Virus record (IMG/VR): IMGVR_UViG_3300048839_000119
Span: 1-25,710 of that record
Length of the DNA: 25,710 nucleotides
Source: a virus
Reading direction: 5' to 3' (one strand)
Below the pieces are notes generated by a model. The model did not search any database. It was not told the DNA's origin and saw nothing but the letters and a program-made list of their open reading frames with translations. A program made the translations under genes and the position numbers. Positions 9,401-14,656 of this stretch are shown here, one piece after another; the first letter of the stretch is position 1; each line of letters begins with the position of its first letter.

Positions 9401-10842
9401 CAACTCCATTCAGTGGAGCCTCGGGAGAAGCCGGAATCTCCGGTTTCTATGTCACCTCCTCCGATCCAGTCAATGGCTCGGGTTCGGCTAACACCTCCGT
9501 TCTCAACAGCGGTGTCGGTCAGGATGGTGTCATCGGTCAAACCTACCGCGATGCCATCACCGGCCTCGTGTTCACAATCCTCCCACGCTCCGGTGGCGGA
9601 AACTACCCAACCGGACCAGGGGCAGAGTTCACCTTTGAAGTTCGTGAATTGGTCACAACCAACGCGAACCTTCCAGTCAACTCTATCCCAGGATTGGAAT
9701 TGTTGGTCGCAAATACCACGGGTATCGCCTCCGGGGATACCGCTATCGTGGAGACCTTCGAGCGCGGTGGAAATGAACCAGCGGTTGGAGACAGCTACTT
9801 CGTAACGTATAACTACGCTAAGTCCGAAGCTGACTTCCAGACCCGAGTGTTCTCACAACAAAGAGTTGTGGAGCGTAACTATGGCGCAACAACCCCTGAA
9901 AATCCTGTGTCCCTTGCCGCCTTCTTGACCTTCTCCAACGGAGCAGTTCTCGTAGGTATCAAGCAAGTTCCAAAAGACCCAGGTAGCAATCAGGCATCGG
10001 TAGCCTCCTACCTCGACGCATTCGACTCCCTTACAGGATTCTTGCCAGGTGGAGCATCACTGGATACCATCACACCCCTTCGTGGCGACAGCTTGACCCT
10101 GTTCCAGCGTCTCTCTAACCACGTCGATATCCAGTCCAGTATCCGCTACCGTCAGGAGCGCACAGCGATTATCGGAGTTTCCTCCGGTACTCAACCCACC
10201 GAAGTTGGGGATATCGCAGAGGCAATCAAGAACACACGTATGCGTTTGATCTACCCAGACATCGCATTACTCACCATTTCCGATGCCCTCGGAAATGATA
10301 AGCAGTTCTTGGTCGATGGTACCTACTTGGCCGCAGCCGTCGCAGGTACACGCGCCTCCCCAACCCGAGACGTGGCAACACCCTGGACACGTACTCCAAT
10401 CGTTGGTTTCGACTCATTGGGTCGTACCCTCGATGCAGTACAACAAAATCAGGTCGCCGTTCGCGGTGTCACTGTCATCGAAGAACGTGGTCGCTCCATG
10501 CGTATCATGCAGGGTCTCACTACGGATAACTCGAACGTCCTCACTCGTACACCAACTACGATTACTATCGCAGACGAGGTGCAGCGAGCAGCACGTCGAG
10601 ACTTGGACCGTTTCATCGGTATCAAGTTCCTCCCCGGTGTTCTCCCAGAAATCGAAGGCCAGTTGACCTTCACCCTCAAACAGTTGAAAAACAGCGAAAT
10701 CATCGCTGCCTACACTGGAGTACAAGCACGTACAACCAATGACCCAACAACGGTCGAGGTTTTGGGTTACTACCAGCCGGTATTCCCACTGCTGTACATT
10801 ATCATCACGTTCAACCTCCGCTCTAACCTCGGAGCAGGATGA
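3478..10842 (+). CDS. Giant tail sheath protein (2454 aa) with repeat insertion
   Basis: The protein starts MTFPGNIYAPPGVYT, the typical sheath opening. From about residue 2100 it carries a recognisable sheath core and C-terminal domain: SLAAFLTFSNGAVLV, a QERTAIIGV strand, RMRLIYPDIA, a DGTYLAAAVAG segment, then RRDLDRFIGIKFLPG and a beta-rich end. Contractile sheath proteins are usually about 350-700 residues, so this is several times longer. The excess lies between the N-terminal strand and the core. It contains three Ig-like units ending in YYFN/YYN, at least six units with a GDTxTI...SGGLNF pattern, and seven tandem units of about 70 residues ending in GATLxGGVG. The gene uses codons such as AAC, TTC, ACC and GGT heavily, consistent with high expression. 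The insertion probably decorates the tail surface, possibly for host or glycan contact (inferred). Identification as sheath is firm from both ends. Confidence 0.9.
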   Translation: MTFPGNIYAPPGVYTQTNFESPTGGVIAGVRIPVIVGTGNEILTQSNLEVIRGSSSQVDQFVPQEDMTGRAVVQVLTTGEVVLGDFNGSRRKIQVRNFPIVQGDGSGTVASDTSVVLVTINGRPDVVLSVSQASQGIIELSTAPQLGDDVRVSYYFNRTDTRTTDNVSSQVTSSAAIIEGLKGAPVGGFLFAQETRSLQVRVDGTLLTIDLGLGAKNAATVVSLINGAATGTSLVASTFTNNFAQTAIRLTAAQELEILSGGANTVLGFTTGDKTVRNNVFFVYNGPIVTGDNGGVTTTDPSRVTVKVNNVQVIPTAVDGQTRAVTLPFAPAAGSTVTIEYYFNTWQDTFDYLANIGITQVLSCGIVPNNRDYVQGADFILKDDKILWGTSFLISAGENTSGATLFNEVQVSGLLIDNRWFLSPTSSVTDTSVNPPVTSRVQFSLPVQPTTGDGRNNPLGLSEFEKVSNGRRDLPTNNPNLVLAYWGFGVQDAIDRGPVPVLKVEGNVITLKNPVPVGAEVFATFYYNVLVDNEYSLVVDNPGPSGLGTYRILDKDGNAIYTPVFGSKGPALTGITINFPSGSELTPDVRFEGGATGPVEETVTVTFAEQDATLAKFSVPGAGPYFFIENASDRARVTVDSATLVGGAAGIDLSAVNGISGLGFAASILGEEISYTISSGQTTYDILPGVNDQLAITVDDVVINVEVPAQNGVNADAYVEAINAHAKLEEFAPVYESTTSFLAPVVISAGAYDSVYFNYTGVTSGPTGPVAVSIPAGTYNSPSQLAAAVDSAFDTAIVALPAIYDGFDVQVNVNAEGKLTFKLLGADADLGTFASGTITSNSSVLGDTFEIDGVTVTGSLTQTSGGLNYNTGQARATLVPTGVQPGDTFTIDVGGGPIVITAAGAQTSGGFNFDEGDQATGSFVVAGPIPGDTVTIGSVTLTAAGAETGALDFDEGVRASGSVQLVGALYGDTFTMDASPFGGGLVTLTAGPTRTPGGLNFNAGTKASGTVTFNGVRIGDVLTINGNPLTAVGNGAPVLADQFYAGDQATASVTLIANALPNTGLLYGDTVTIGGVTLTAANTIVSGGLNFDIGLQATTSVTIALSSSTATLTIDGLPLAPAGGPRTSGGNDYDNTLGTTALIAADVVAAINDPANAFSGRMTAALGPGPNDVTLTWIVPGSFANGVLVSSSDATITVAGNFAGGVGDENLSAASLAVAVNDALNGIAGTVSALAAANVVNLTAVTPGLAGNSILLTSSDLVRLATVAFAGGAGDNPTAASNANAAINLITNSFAVDVASTVVGNVVTLTAVVPGSVGNSITLNAGLAAGRFVLSGATLVGGVGNDISAASSLVQAIQDPLNGLSQYFVVDNAGGTSNTISILAFTPGVAGNAVTLVDNTGSVRIIPIAGTLLGGVGTNATVAASLAAAINNPLNGLTTLVSALAVGATVNITAVTPGNAGNTIVLASSNALRLVRSGATLTGGVGTNLSVANSIVAAINDIANGLAVAVTASNESGTSTTVTVYANVPGVAGNAFTIASSTGVRLPVSGANFVGGLTNIQVASTMVAAINDALNGLNGVVSADNLSGTSAIVTVTAEVPGPLGNSIVLASSNGTRLPLSGATLTGGVGLGGGYLEFIDAPVAAEDFAILAGISTDELPGESQTKIINGDIARRFTVAGASGRLIYDRILLRNRIIPGDSSVFGGSQVGQTNLIVQGNNAITETGLLPQASGLAGIQATVSPSTLVGNVGFADGQVPNGTYGDARDGQPAVIFFAEGGTNPANNVFKFNVDGRPVTVVFRDASGVVIPSGGSASVPLGPVGVANTVLNQIQAAAVAQGLPSSVVRQEGAGIRLVSSLTNTDSSVAIGNASANDRLGFSNNALVSRVSVQPEVAASALMSHANAAISDLYLDFQNPDSGYFAAQALAGVIRDDVGAEYLYLQSQANNIIGLGPSSNITLENATTNSWLLPGTKLDATPFSGASGEAGISGFYVTSSDPVNGSGSANTSVLNSGVGQDGVIGQTYRDAITGLVFTILPRSGGGNYPTGPGAEFTFEVRELVTTNANLPVNSIPGLELLVANTTGIASGDTAIVETFERGGNEPAVGDSYFVTYNYAKSEADFQTRVFSQQRVVERNYGATTPENPVSLAAFLTFSNGAVLVGIKQVPKDPGSNQASVASYLDAFDSLTGFLPGGASLDTITPLRGDSLTLFQRLSNHVDIQSSIRYRQERTAIIGVSSGTQPTEVGDIAEAIKNTRMRLIYPDIALLTISDALGNDKQFLVDGTYLAAAVAGTRASPTRDVATPWTRTPIVGFDSLGRTLDAVQQNQVAVRGVTVIEERGRSMRIMQGLTTDNSNVLTRTPTTITIADEVQRAARRDLDRFIGIKFLPGVLPEIEGQLTFTLKQLKNSEIIAAYTGVQARTTNDPTTVEVLGYYQPVFPLLYIIITFNLRSNLGAG
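3817..5070 (+). repeat. Three Ig-like beta units in the sheath insertion
   Basis: Three diverged protein units at 3817-3954, 4381-4515 and 4963-5070 share the pattern V-x-V-x-x-N/G-x...hydrophobic strand...P-x-x-G-x-x-V-x-x-x-YYFN (YYN in the third). They are spaced irregularly and look like surface beta-sandwich units. Resemblance is at protein level only. Confidence 0.55.
6010..6897 (+). repeat. GDTxTI/SGGLNF tandem protein repeats in sheath
   Basis: Units begin near 6013, 6133, 6268, 6388, 6532 and 6679, with a degenerate seventh near 6796. Each has GDTFTIDG or a variant, then V-x-L-T-x-A, then TSGGLNF-x-x-G-x-x-A, then a variable strand. Unit length is about 40-50 residues. The DNA is diverged between copies, so this is an old protein-level expansion. 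Confidence 0.7.
6898..8364 (+). repeat. Seven tandem ~70-residue GGVG repeats in sheath
   Basis: Copies run 6898-7107, 7108-7305, 7306-7515, 7516-7734, 7735-7941, 7942-8154 and 8155-8364, that is 198-219 bases each. The consensus is a helix (AASLAAAINDPLNGL), a strand pair, T-A-x-x-P-G-x-A-G-N-x-I-x-L, then SSxxxRL and SGATLxGGVG. Similar 'PGxxGNxIxL' units occur in other phage tail and fibre proteins. The last copies (5-7) are the most alike. Confidence 0.8.
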
Positions 10843-10848
10843 CGAAGG

Positions 10849-10891
10849 TAGTTGCATTAGTGATCCCGATTGGGGTATACTAATGCAACTA
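10849..10891 (+). promoter_or_regulatory. 13-bp perfect dyad over a promoter-like site
   Basis: TAGTTGCATTAGT (10849-10861) and ACTAATGCAACTA (10879-10891) are perfect inverted repeats. The loop can add a short inner stem (10863-10867 with 10872-10876). TTGCAT (10852-10857) and TATACT (10876-10881) sit 18 bp apart like -35 and -10 boxes, and each overlaps one arm. The downstream arm reaches the A of ATG 10891. It could be an operator-promoter, a start-codon-hiding hairpin, or a post-sheath mRNA stem. No T-tract follows. Confidence 0.45.
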
Positions 10892-13161
10892 TGATGGATC
10901 GAATAATCGAGGGGTTTGCAAAACAAGTCTCGGCTAACGAACTAGCGAAGGAGCTAGGGGTTAGCCGAGACTTGGTATTTAAGGTGTGGGGTGAGGAGTA
11001 CGGTCAAGAGGCCATACGGGAGAGAGGGAATCGGTTACGTTCGCAACGGAAGTTGGGTACGGGTAACAACGCGAAGGATGAGGTGAGGGAGAGAAGCTAT
11101 GAGTTGTTTGAGGGTGGGGTGTTACAGAAGGATGCGGCGAAGGAGTTAGGGGTCCACCCTACGGTGATTGGGGCTTGGTGGAAGGAACGATTTGGCCTTG
11201 ATAGGATTCGAGAACGTGGTGCGAGTTTGAAGTCAAAGAGTTTGAAGGGTCAAAAAAGAGAGCCCAAGGTTGTGATTTGTGAGAAATGTGGGAAGCCTGG
11301 TAGTGGTCATCTTGAACCTTACGTTTGTGAGGTGTGCTCGACTGCACCCTTGCCGTTTAAATGCCCTGCCTGTGGTGTTGGGTTTTCGACACGTAGGGGA
11401 TTAGGATTGCATGTTGGGCATCAAAAAGGGGATGGGGTACATGATGAGATTCATCTACCTAAAGTGCGTAGGTACAAGGCACGTCCTCCGATTCAGCGCA
11501 AGGGCCTGAAGAAAGCGGTGGCATGTACGGAGTGCTCTGTGGAGTTTCAGGCATCGAGGTTTAGTCGGCAGATCGTATGTTCCCCCTGTCGAGAGAAAAG
11601 CAAGGTGCCATCGGTACATGTGACCTGTATGGAATGTGGGTATAAGGCAGAAAATCTTGTGTCTCACGTTATGTCCGCGCACCCTGGGTTGAAGTACAAG
11701 GTCAAGTACCCTGACTTCAAGATGGCTGTTCACAAGGATTCCCATAAGAAGGGATATCAGTTCTCGAAAGAGGAGCTTTCGAAGTATGTGGATGAGAAGG
11801 GGCAAGTCATTGTGTCACAGGTAGCAAGGGTGTACAAATGTGCTCCATACACCGTGACCCGAGCTTGCAACAAATGGGGACTAAAAACCCGTAGCAGGTT
11901 AGCTTGGCAGGAAGCGGTTTTGAAGGAAGCCTCGAAGATTTTTGGGGAGTGTATCACCAACTGGACTCGCCCCGACATTGTATCCCCCACCACCAACCAT
12001 GTGCTTTATTACGACGGGTTTTTTCCTGAGCACAACTTGATCATTGAGGCACATGGTAAGCAACATTTTCATTTCATTCACAACTGGCATCGTTCGTATG
12101 ACAAGTTTGAGGAACTTCAAGCGATTGATGAGTGGAAGGTACAGCGAGCAAGGGAGCTTGGATACAAGATCCGAGTGGTTCGATATACGGACTCATTGGA
12201 AGACCCGTCTTTTTGGACTGAGTTGATGGACAGCGATTTGTTTGTCCAAGAAAAGACGGACATCAAAGAGATTGTCGATTCATTGGGTCCATTTCCTGTC
12301 ATCCAACCGAGTTCCAAAACCCAAGGGGAGTTTGAGAAACTGAAGACTCAAACTTTTTACTTGGACGAAGCCAACACGATACGGAAATACTCCCTACGTG
12401 GAACGGTCATTTGTTCCTCCTACTTCCCCAACCGTTATTCGGCAAGGTATAAGGGGATGATGTCGGTTAGGGAGGCGTGGGACGACCCTGACATGTTGGC
12501 CAAAGCGGTCAAGGTGCAAGTCAATTCAGGGGACAAAATCGACCCAGGGAGCGTTCTCAAGGCGTTGGTGATGTTGTGTAAGACACCTTCCGTGTTTCGG
12601 CCCGGAGTGGCCAAGTTTATTTGTGATCGATATGCCAAAAAAGGCGTGGTTTTTGACCCTTGCGCGGGATACGGGGGTCGCTTGTTCGGTGCTTTAGCAA
12701 GTGGGGTGACGTATCACGGGATAGATATCAACCCGGATACGGTTCAAGGGAACCTTGACCTTGCGAGGGCTTTGGGGTTGGAATCAAAAGTCACCTTGGA
12801 GCATTCGTCGATTGAGGAGTTCGTCCCTCCCAGTGGAGTGGCGGATTTGGTGTTCACTTCTCCTCCTTACTATGATTTGGAGAGGTATGGTCATGAGAAC
12901 ACATATTTGAGTGCTCAAGATTGGGAAGATCGATTTCTTCGTAGTTTGGTGTCCAAGGCGCAACAGGTTTTGAAGTCAGGGGGGGTTTTGGCTCTCAACC
13001 TCCCAGCAAAGCCGGTTTCCGGGTATTGTATCTTGGACCGGGTGATGAAGCTAGCTTTGGAATCTGGGTTCGATTTCCTTGAGACTTTGTACATGCCCAT
13101 TCGAGGTGTAAAATCTGGAGAGAAGGTTGAACCGATAGTTAGCTTCGTCAAAAGTAGATAA
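10891..13161 (+). CDS. Zinc-finger/HTH nuclease-DNA methyltransferase fusion
   Basis: The protein has 756 residues from ATG 10891. A TTG at 10870 would add seven but lies inside a hairpin loop. Positions here count from the TTG (subtract 7 for the ATG). Two similar HTH units (about 10-60 and 70-125) each end in IRERG. Four Cys/His zinc modules follow (C137/C140/C153/C156; C165/C168/H181; C219/C222/C237/C240; C253/C256/H266/H271), then a third HTH-like part (about 300-345). Residues about 380-440 form a Vsr/PD-(D/E)XK-like nuclease: YDGFFPEHN, IIEAHGKQHF, then AIDEWK and GYKIRVVRY. Residues about 577-763 are an amino-methyltransferase: motif I DPCAGYGG (596-603), GIDINP (617-622), catalytic SPPYYD (664-669). 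It would bind DNA, cut it and methylate adenine-N6 or cytosine-N4. It could be a self-protecting homing endonuclease or a single-chain restriction-modification protein. Codon use (TTT, GGG, TTG) differs from the sheath. Confidence 0.82.
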   Translation: MMDRIIEGFAKQVSANELAKELGVSRDLVFKVWGEEYGQEAIRERGNRLRSQRKLGTGNNAKDEVRERSYELFEGGVLQKDAAKELGVHPTVIGAWWKERFGLDRIRERGASLKSKSLKGQKREPKVVICEKCGKPGSGHLEPYVCEVCSTAPLPFKCPACGVGFSTRRGLGLHVGHQKGDGVHDEIHLPKVRRYKARPPIQRKGLKKAVACTECSVEFQASRFSRQIVCSPCREKSKVPSVHVTCMECGYKAENLVSHVMSAHPGLKYKVKYPDFKMAVHKDSHKKGYQFSKEELSKYVDEKGQVIVSQVARVYKCAPYTVTRACNKWGLKTRSRLAWQEAVLKEASKIFGECITNWTRPDIVSPTTNHVLYYDGFFPEHNLIIEAHGKQHFHFIHNWHRSYDKFEELQAIDEWKVQRARELGYKIRVVRYTDSLEDPSFWTELMDSDLFVQEKTDIKEIVDSLGPFPVIQPSSKTQGEFEKLKTQTFYLDEANTIRKYSLRGTVICSSYFPNRYSARYKGMMSVREAWDDPDMLAKAVKVQVNSGDKIDPGSVLKALVMLCKTPSVFRPGVAKFICDRYAKKGVVFDPCAGYGGRLFGALASGVTYHGIDINPDTVQGNLDLARALGLESKVTLEHSSIEEFVPPSGVADLVFTSPPYYDLERYGHENTYLSAQDWEDRFLRSLVSKAQQVLKSGGVLALNLPAKPVSGYCILDRVMKLALESGFDFLETLYMPIRGVKSGEKVEPIVSFVKSR

Positions 13162-13164
13162 AAA

Positions 13165-13184
13165 TGCTATAATTAGAGTCTAAT
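13165..13184 (+). promoter_or_regulatory. Extended -10 promoter with overlapping operator-like dyad
   Basis: TGCTATAAT (13165-13173) is a perfect extended -10 element just after the methyltransferase-fusion stop. The upstream TTCGTCA near 13144-13150 is a weak -35. ATTAGA-G-TCTAAT (13172-13184) is a perfect 6+6 dyad covering the expected transcription start near 13180, where a repressor could bind. Confidence 0.55.
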
Positions 13185-13337
13185 ACGATGAGGATGCGGA
13201 TAGCGTCGATTTTAGCTGCGGTATCATGAACATCCGAAAGCGTTAGAGTTCTCTCTGTAGCGGTGTGTGCTTGTGGAAACAGGCTCCTGCTCACCGACCC
13301 CAACCCGAAGTTCCACGGGTGCGGGGTCGGTTTTTTT
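13179..13337 (+). ncRNA. Structured leader RNA or small RNA before the SpeD gene
   Basis: About 155 noncoding bases lie between the extended -10 promoter and an intrinsic terminator. By eye it forms an irregular long hairpin: 13179-13182 plus 13185-13187 pair with 13241-13247 (2-nt bulge), enclosing GGATG/CATCC (13192-13196 with 13231-13235) and GATA/TATC (13199-13202 with 13222-13225). A small AGAG/CTCT hairpin follows (13245-13256), overlapping the first stem's edge. CGGTG (13261-13265) can pair with CACCG (13292-13296), which overlaps the terminator's 5' arm, so the two folds are mutually exclusive as in attenuators and riboswitches. It matches no riboswitch class I can recall. A free-standing small RNA is the alternative. 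Confidence 0.45.
13293..13337 (+). terminator. Intrinsic terminator upstream of the SpeD gene
   Basis: ACCGACCCC (13293-13301) pairs perfectly with GGGGTCGGT (13323-13331). ACCCG/CGGGT (13303-13307 with 13316-13320) extends the stem inside the loop. A run of T follows to 13337. It lies before the SpeD start, so it would cut off leader transcription unless read through. Confidence 0.85.
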
Positions 13338-13357
13338 GTTATGGGATATGTAATGGT

Positions 13358-13753
13358 ATGCGAGGGGTAAACGCTGGTTATCATCTCATCATGGATGCTG
13401 TTGTAGTGCCGTCGATGGCGGACAAACTCAACGATCCTGTTTTTTTGGACTCCTTTTTCCGGGATTTAATCCCTGTGTTGAAGATGGAAATCTTGGAAGA
13501 ACCTAGATTCAAGGTTGTGCCATTTATTCCTGGCAATTTGGAGTCAGATTCAGACGAGGGTGGTGTTACGGGTACATGTTTGATCACGACGAGTCATGTT
13601 TCGATTCACACATGGCCGTTACGTCGGAAGTTTTCGATGGATGTGTTTTCTTGCAAGGAGTTCAGTCGTCAGGAGGCGGAGGAGTTTATTTGCAAGTCTC
13701 TTGGAGTGTCCCAGAAATGGGTTCACTGGGTTGAGCGCAATTGGCCCGGCTGA
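13358..13753 (+). CDS. speD: SpeD-family pyruvoyl decarboxylase (AdoMetDC-like)
   Basis: The protein has 131 residues, close to the short bacterial/archaeal class of S-adenosylmethionine decarboxylase. It begins near the family's GYHLIMD strand. The core is TTSHVSIHTWP...MDVFSC. Ser79 is the expected pyruvoyl-forming serine, His84 lies five residues on and Cys99 twenty residues on, the same spacing as Ser63/His68/Cys83 of the Thermotoga enzyme. The Glu normally before the cleavage serine is Thr78, and the Glu usual after the HTWP motif is Leu88. AdoMetDC makes decarboxylated SAM for spermidine synthesis. Some SpeD homologues are reported to decarboxylate ornithine or arginine instead, so the substrate is open. 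The frame is open upstream to 13265 but that extension is the terminator, so ATG 13358 is chosen, although its Shine-Dalgarno is weak. Confidence 0.8.
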   Translation: MRGVNAGYHLIMDAVVVPSMADKLNDPVFLDSFFRDLIPVLKMEILEEPRFKVVPFIPGNLESDSDEGGVTGTCLITTSHVSIHTWPLRRKFSMDVFSCKEFSRQEAEEFICKSLGVSQKWVHWVERNWPG

Positions 13754-13791
13754 TTTCGTTGATTCCTCTATAAATTGCCTCATAGGTAAGA

Positions 13792-13818
13792 GGGGAGATT
13801 TTTCGTCTCTCCATTTTG
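13792..13818 (+). terminator. Weak terminator-like hairpin after the SpeD gene
   Basis: GGGGAGA (13792-13798) pairs with TCTCTCC (13806-13812) with one G-T pair around a 7-nt T-rich loop, followed by ATTTTG. The stem is moderate and the T-tract short, so it may be a partial terminator or a leader stem for the tube gene. Confidence 0.4.
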
Positions 13819-13864
13819 TGCGGTCACTTACCGAGCCGGTCTGGGCCGTTTATCAGAGGTTTTT

Positions 13865-14656
13865 ATGGCAAACAGAGATCTTAATCCTCAGAATGGTATT
13901 CAGGGTTCCAGCTATCTATATGACTATGGTACGTCCGCTCAGACGCGAACGGCTGTAAGTCAGAAGGTTCGTATTTTGACGCCGCAGTATGGATCACAGG
14001 CGGGCACTTTGCTTCAGATTGGTGTGTTGAGTTCATTCTCCCCCCAAGAAAACAAGAACGTTGATGAGATTCGTGGTATTGGCTTTGGTGATCAGATCGC
14101 GGAGTTGGTACCGACCGTAACAACGGCGATGACCGCTTCTATGGAGCGTGCTTTGCTTTACCTCTCGAATTTGTGGCAGGCTACTGGATTTGCTAGTGGT
14201 GTATCTGGTCCTGTGCGTTCGTTGAAGCATCACCGTTGGCCGTTCGACATTGAGATGCAGTTGGTTTTCTCGACCATTGCTGACATTGACCTTACGGGTC
14301 AGACGGGTGTTGGATTTAACGGATCTGGTGGTTCTTTCAACGGTGGTGTGAAAGAAATCAAGTACCCCACGGTGACTAACGATCCGAACGGGAATCCTGG
14401 GGATCTTCGAGGTCACACGGCGATCATCACGTTGTATGAGGCTTGCTGGTTCACTTCTTACAGCATTCAGAACATCAACAAGGACTCTGGTTTCTTGATG
14501 GAGAGCGGGGATGTCATTATTTCTGACATTCACGATTTCCAGTCGGAGTATGGAGAGTTCCTTGCAACTGGTAATGATCCTACGATTGGTCAGTTGGGCT
14601 CGATCCGTTTCACGGGTGGCGAGACCAATGGCGGAACTCCGTTCATTACTGCCTAA
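13865..14656 (+). CDS. Tail tube protein
   Basis: This 263-residue protein comes second to the sheath in the structural order, separated only by the inserted cassette, which is the standard place for the tube of contractile phages. AGAGG (about 13855-13859) gives good Shine-Dalgarno spacing. The sequence is soluble and beta-rich. Residues about 40-110 hold GTLLQIGVLSSFSPQ, an E-N-K-N-V-D-E-I-R-G-I segment and a helix. The C-terminal half alternates strands (FDIEMQLVFSTI, HTAIITLYEACWFTSYSI, GDVIISDIHDFQ), which fits the tube beta-barrel with subunit-contact arms. It would polymerise as hexameric rings on the tape measure inside the sheath. The family is inferred mainly from context and strand pattern. 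A second baseplate tube protein is less likely. Confidence 0.75.
   Translation: MANRDLNPQNGIQGSSYLYDYGTSAQTRTAVSQKVRILTPQYGSQAGTLLQIGVLSSFSPQENKNVDEIRGIGFGDQIAELVPTVTTAMTASMERALLYLSNLWQATGFASGVSGPVRSLKHHRWPFDIEMQLVFSTIADIDLTGQTGVGFNGSGGSFNGGVKEIKYPTVTNDPNGNPGDLRGHTAIITLYEACWFTSYSIQNINKDSGFLMESGDVIISDIHDFQSEYGEFLATGNDPTIGQLGSIRFTGGETNGGTPFITA

Noticed and set aside
8704-9540. 278-codon minus-strand frame
   Set aside because: It is antisense to the sheath, with no motif, start signal or neighbour on that strand.
13265-13357. N-terminal extension of the SpeD frame to GTG 13265
   Set aside because: The extension is the terminator stem and T-tract translated, and family members begin near the GYHLIMD strand.
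13341-13370. Nine-codon upstream ORF overlapping the SpeD start
   Set aside because: It has no Shine-Dalgarno site, and a short ORF of this size is expected by chance.
13769-13774. TATAAA resembling a T4-type late promoter before the tube gene
   Set aside because: It is a single partial match to TATAAATA, with no similar site at other late genes in the window.
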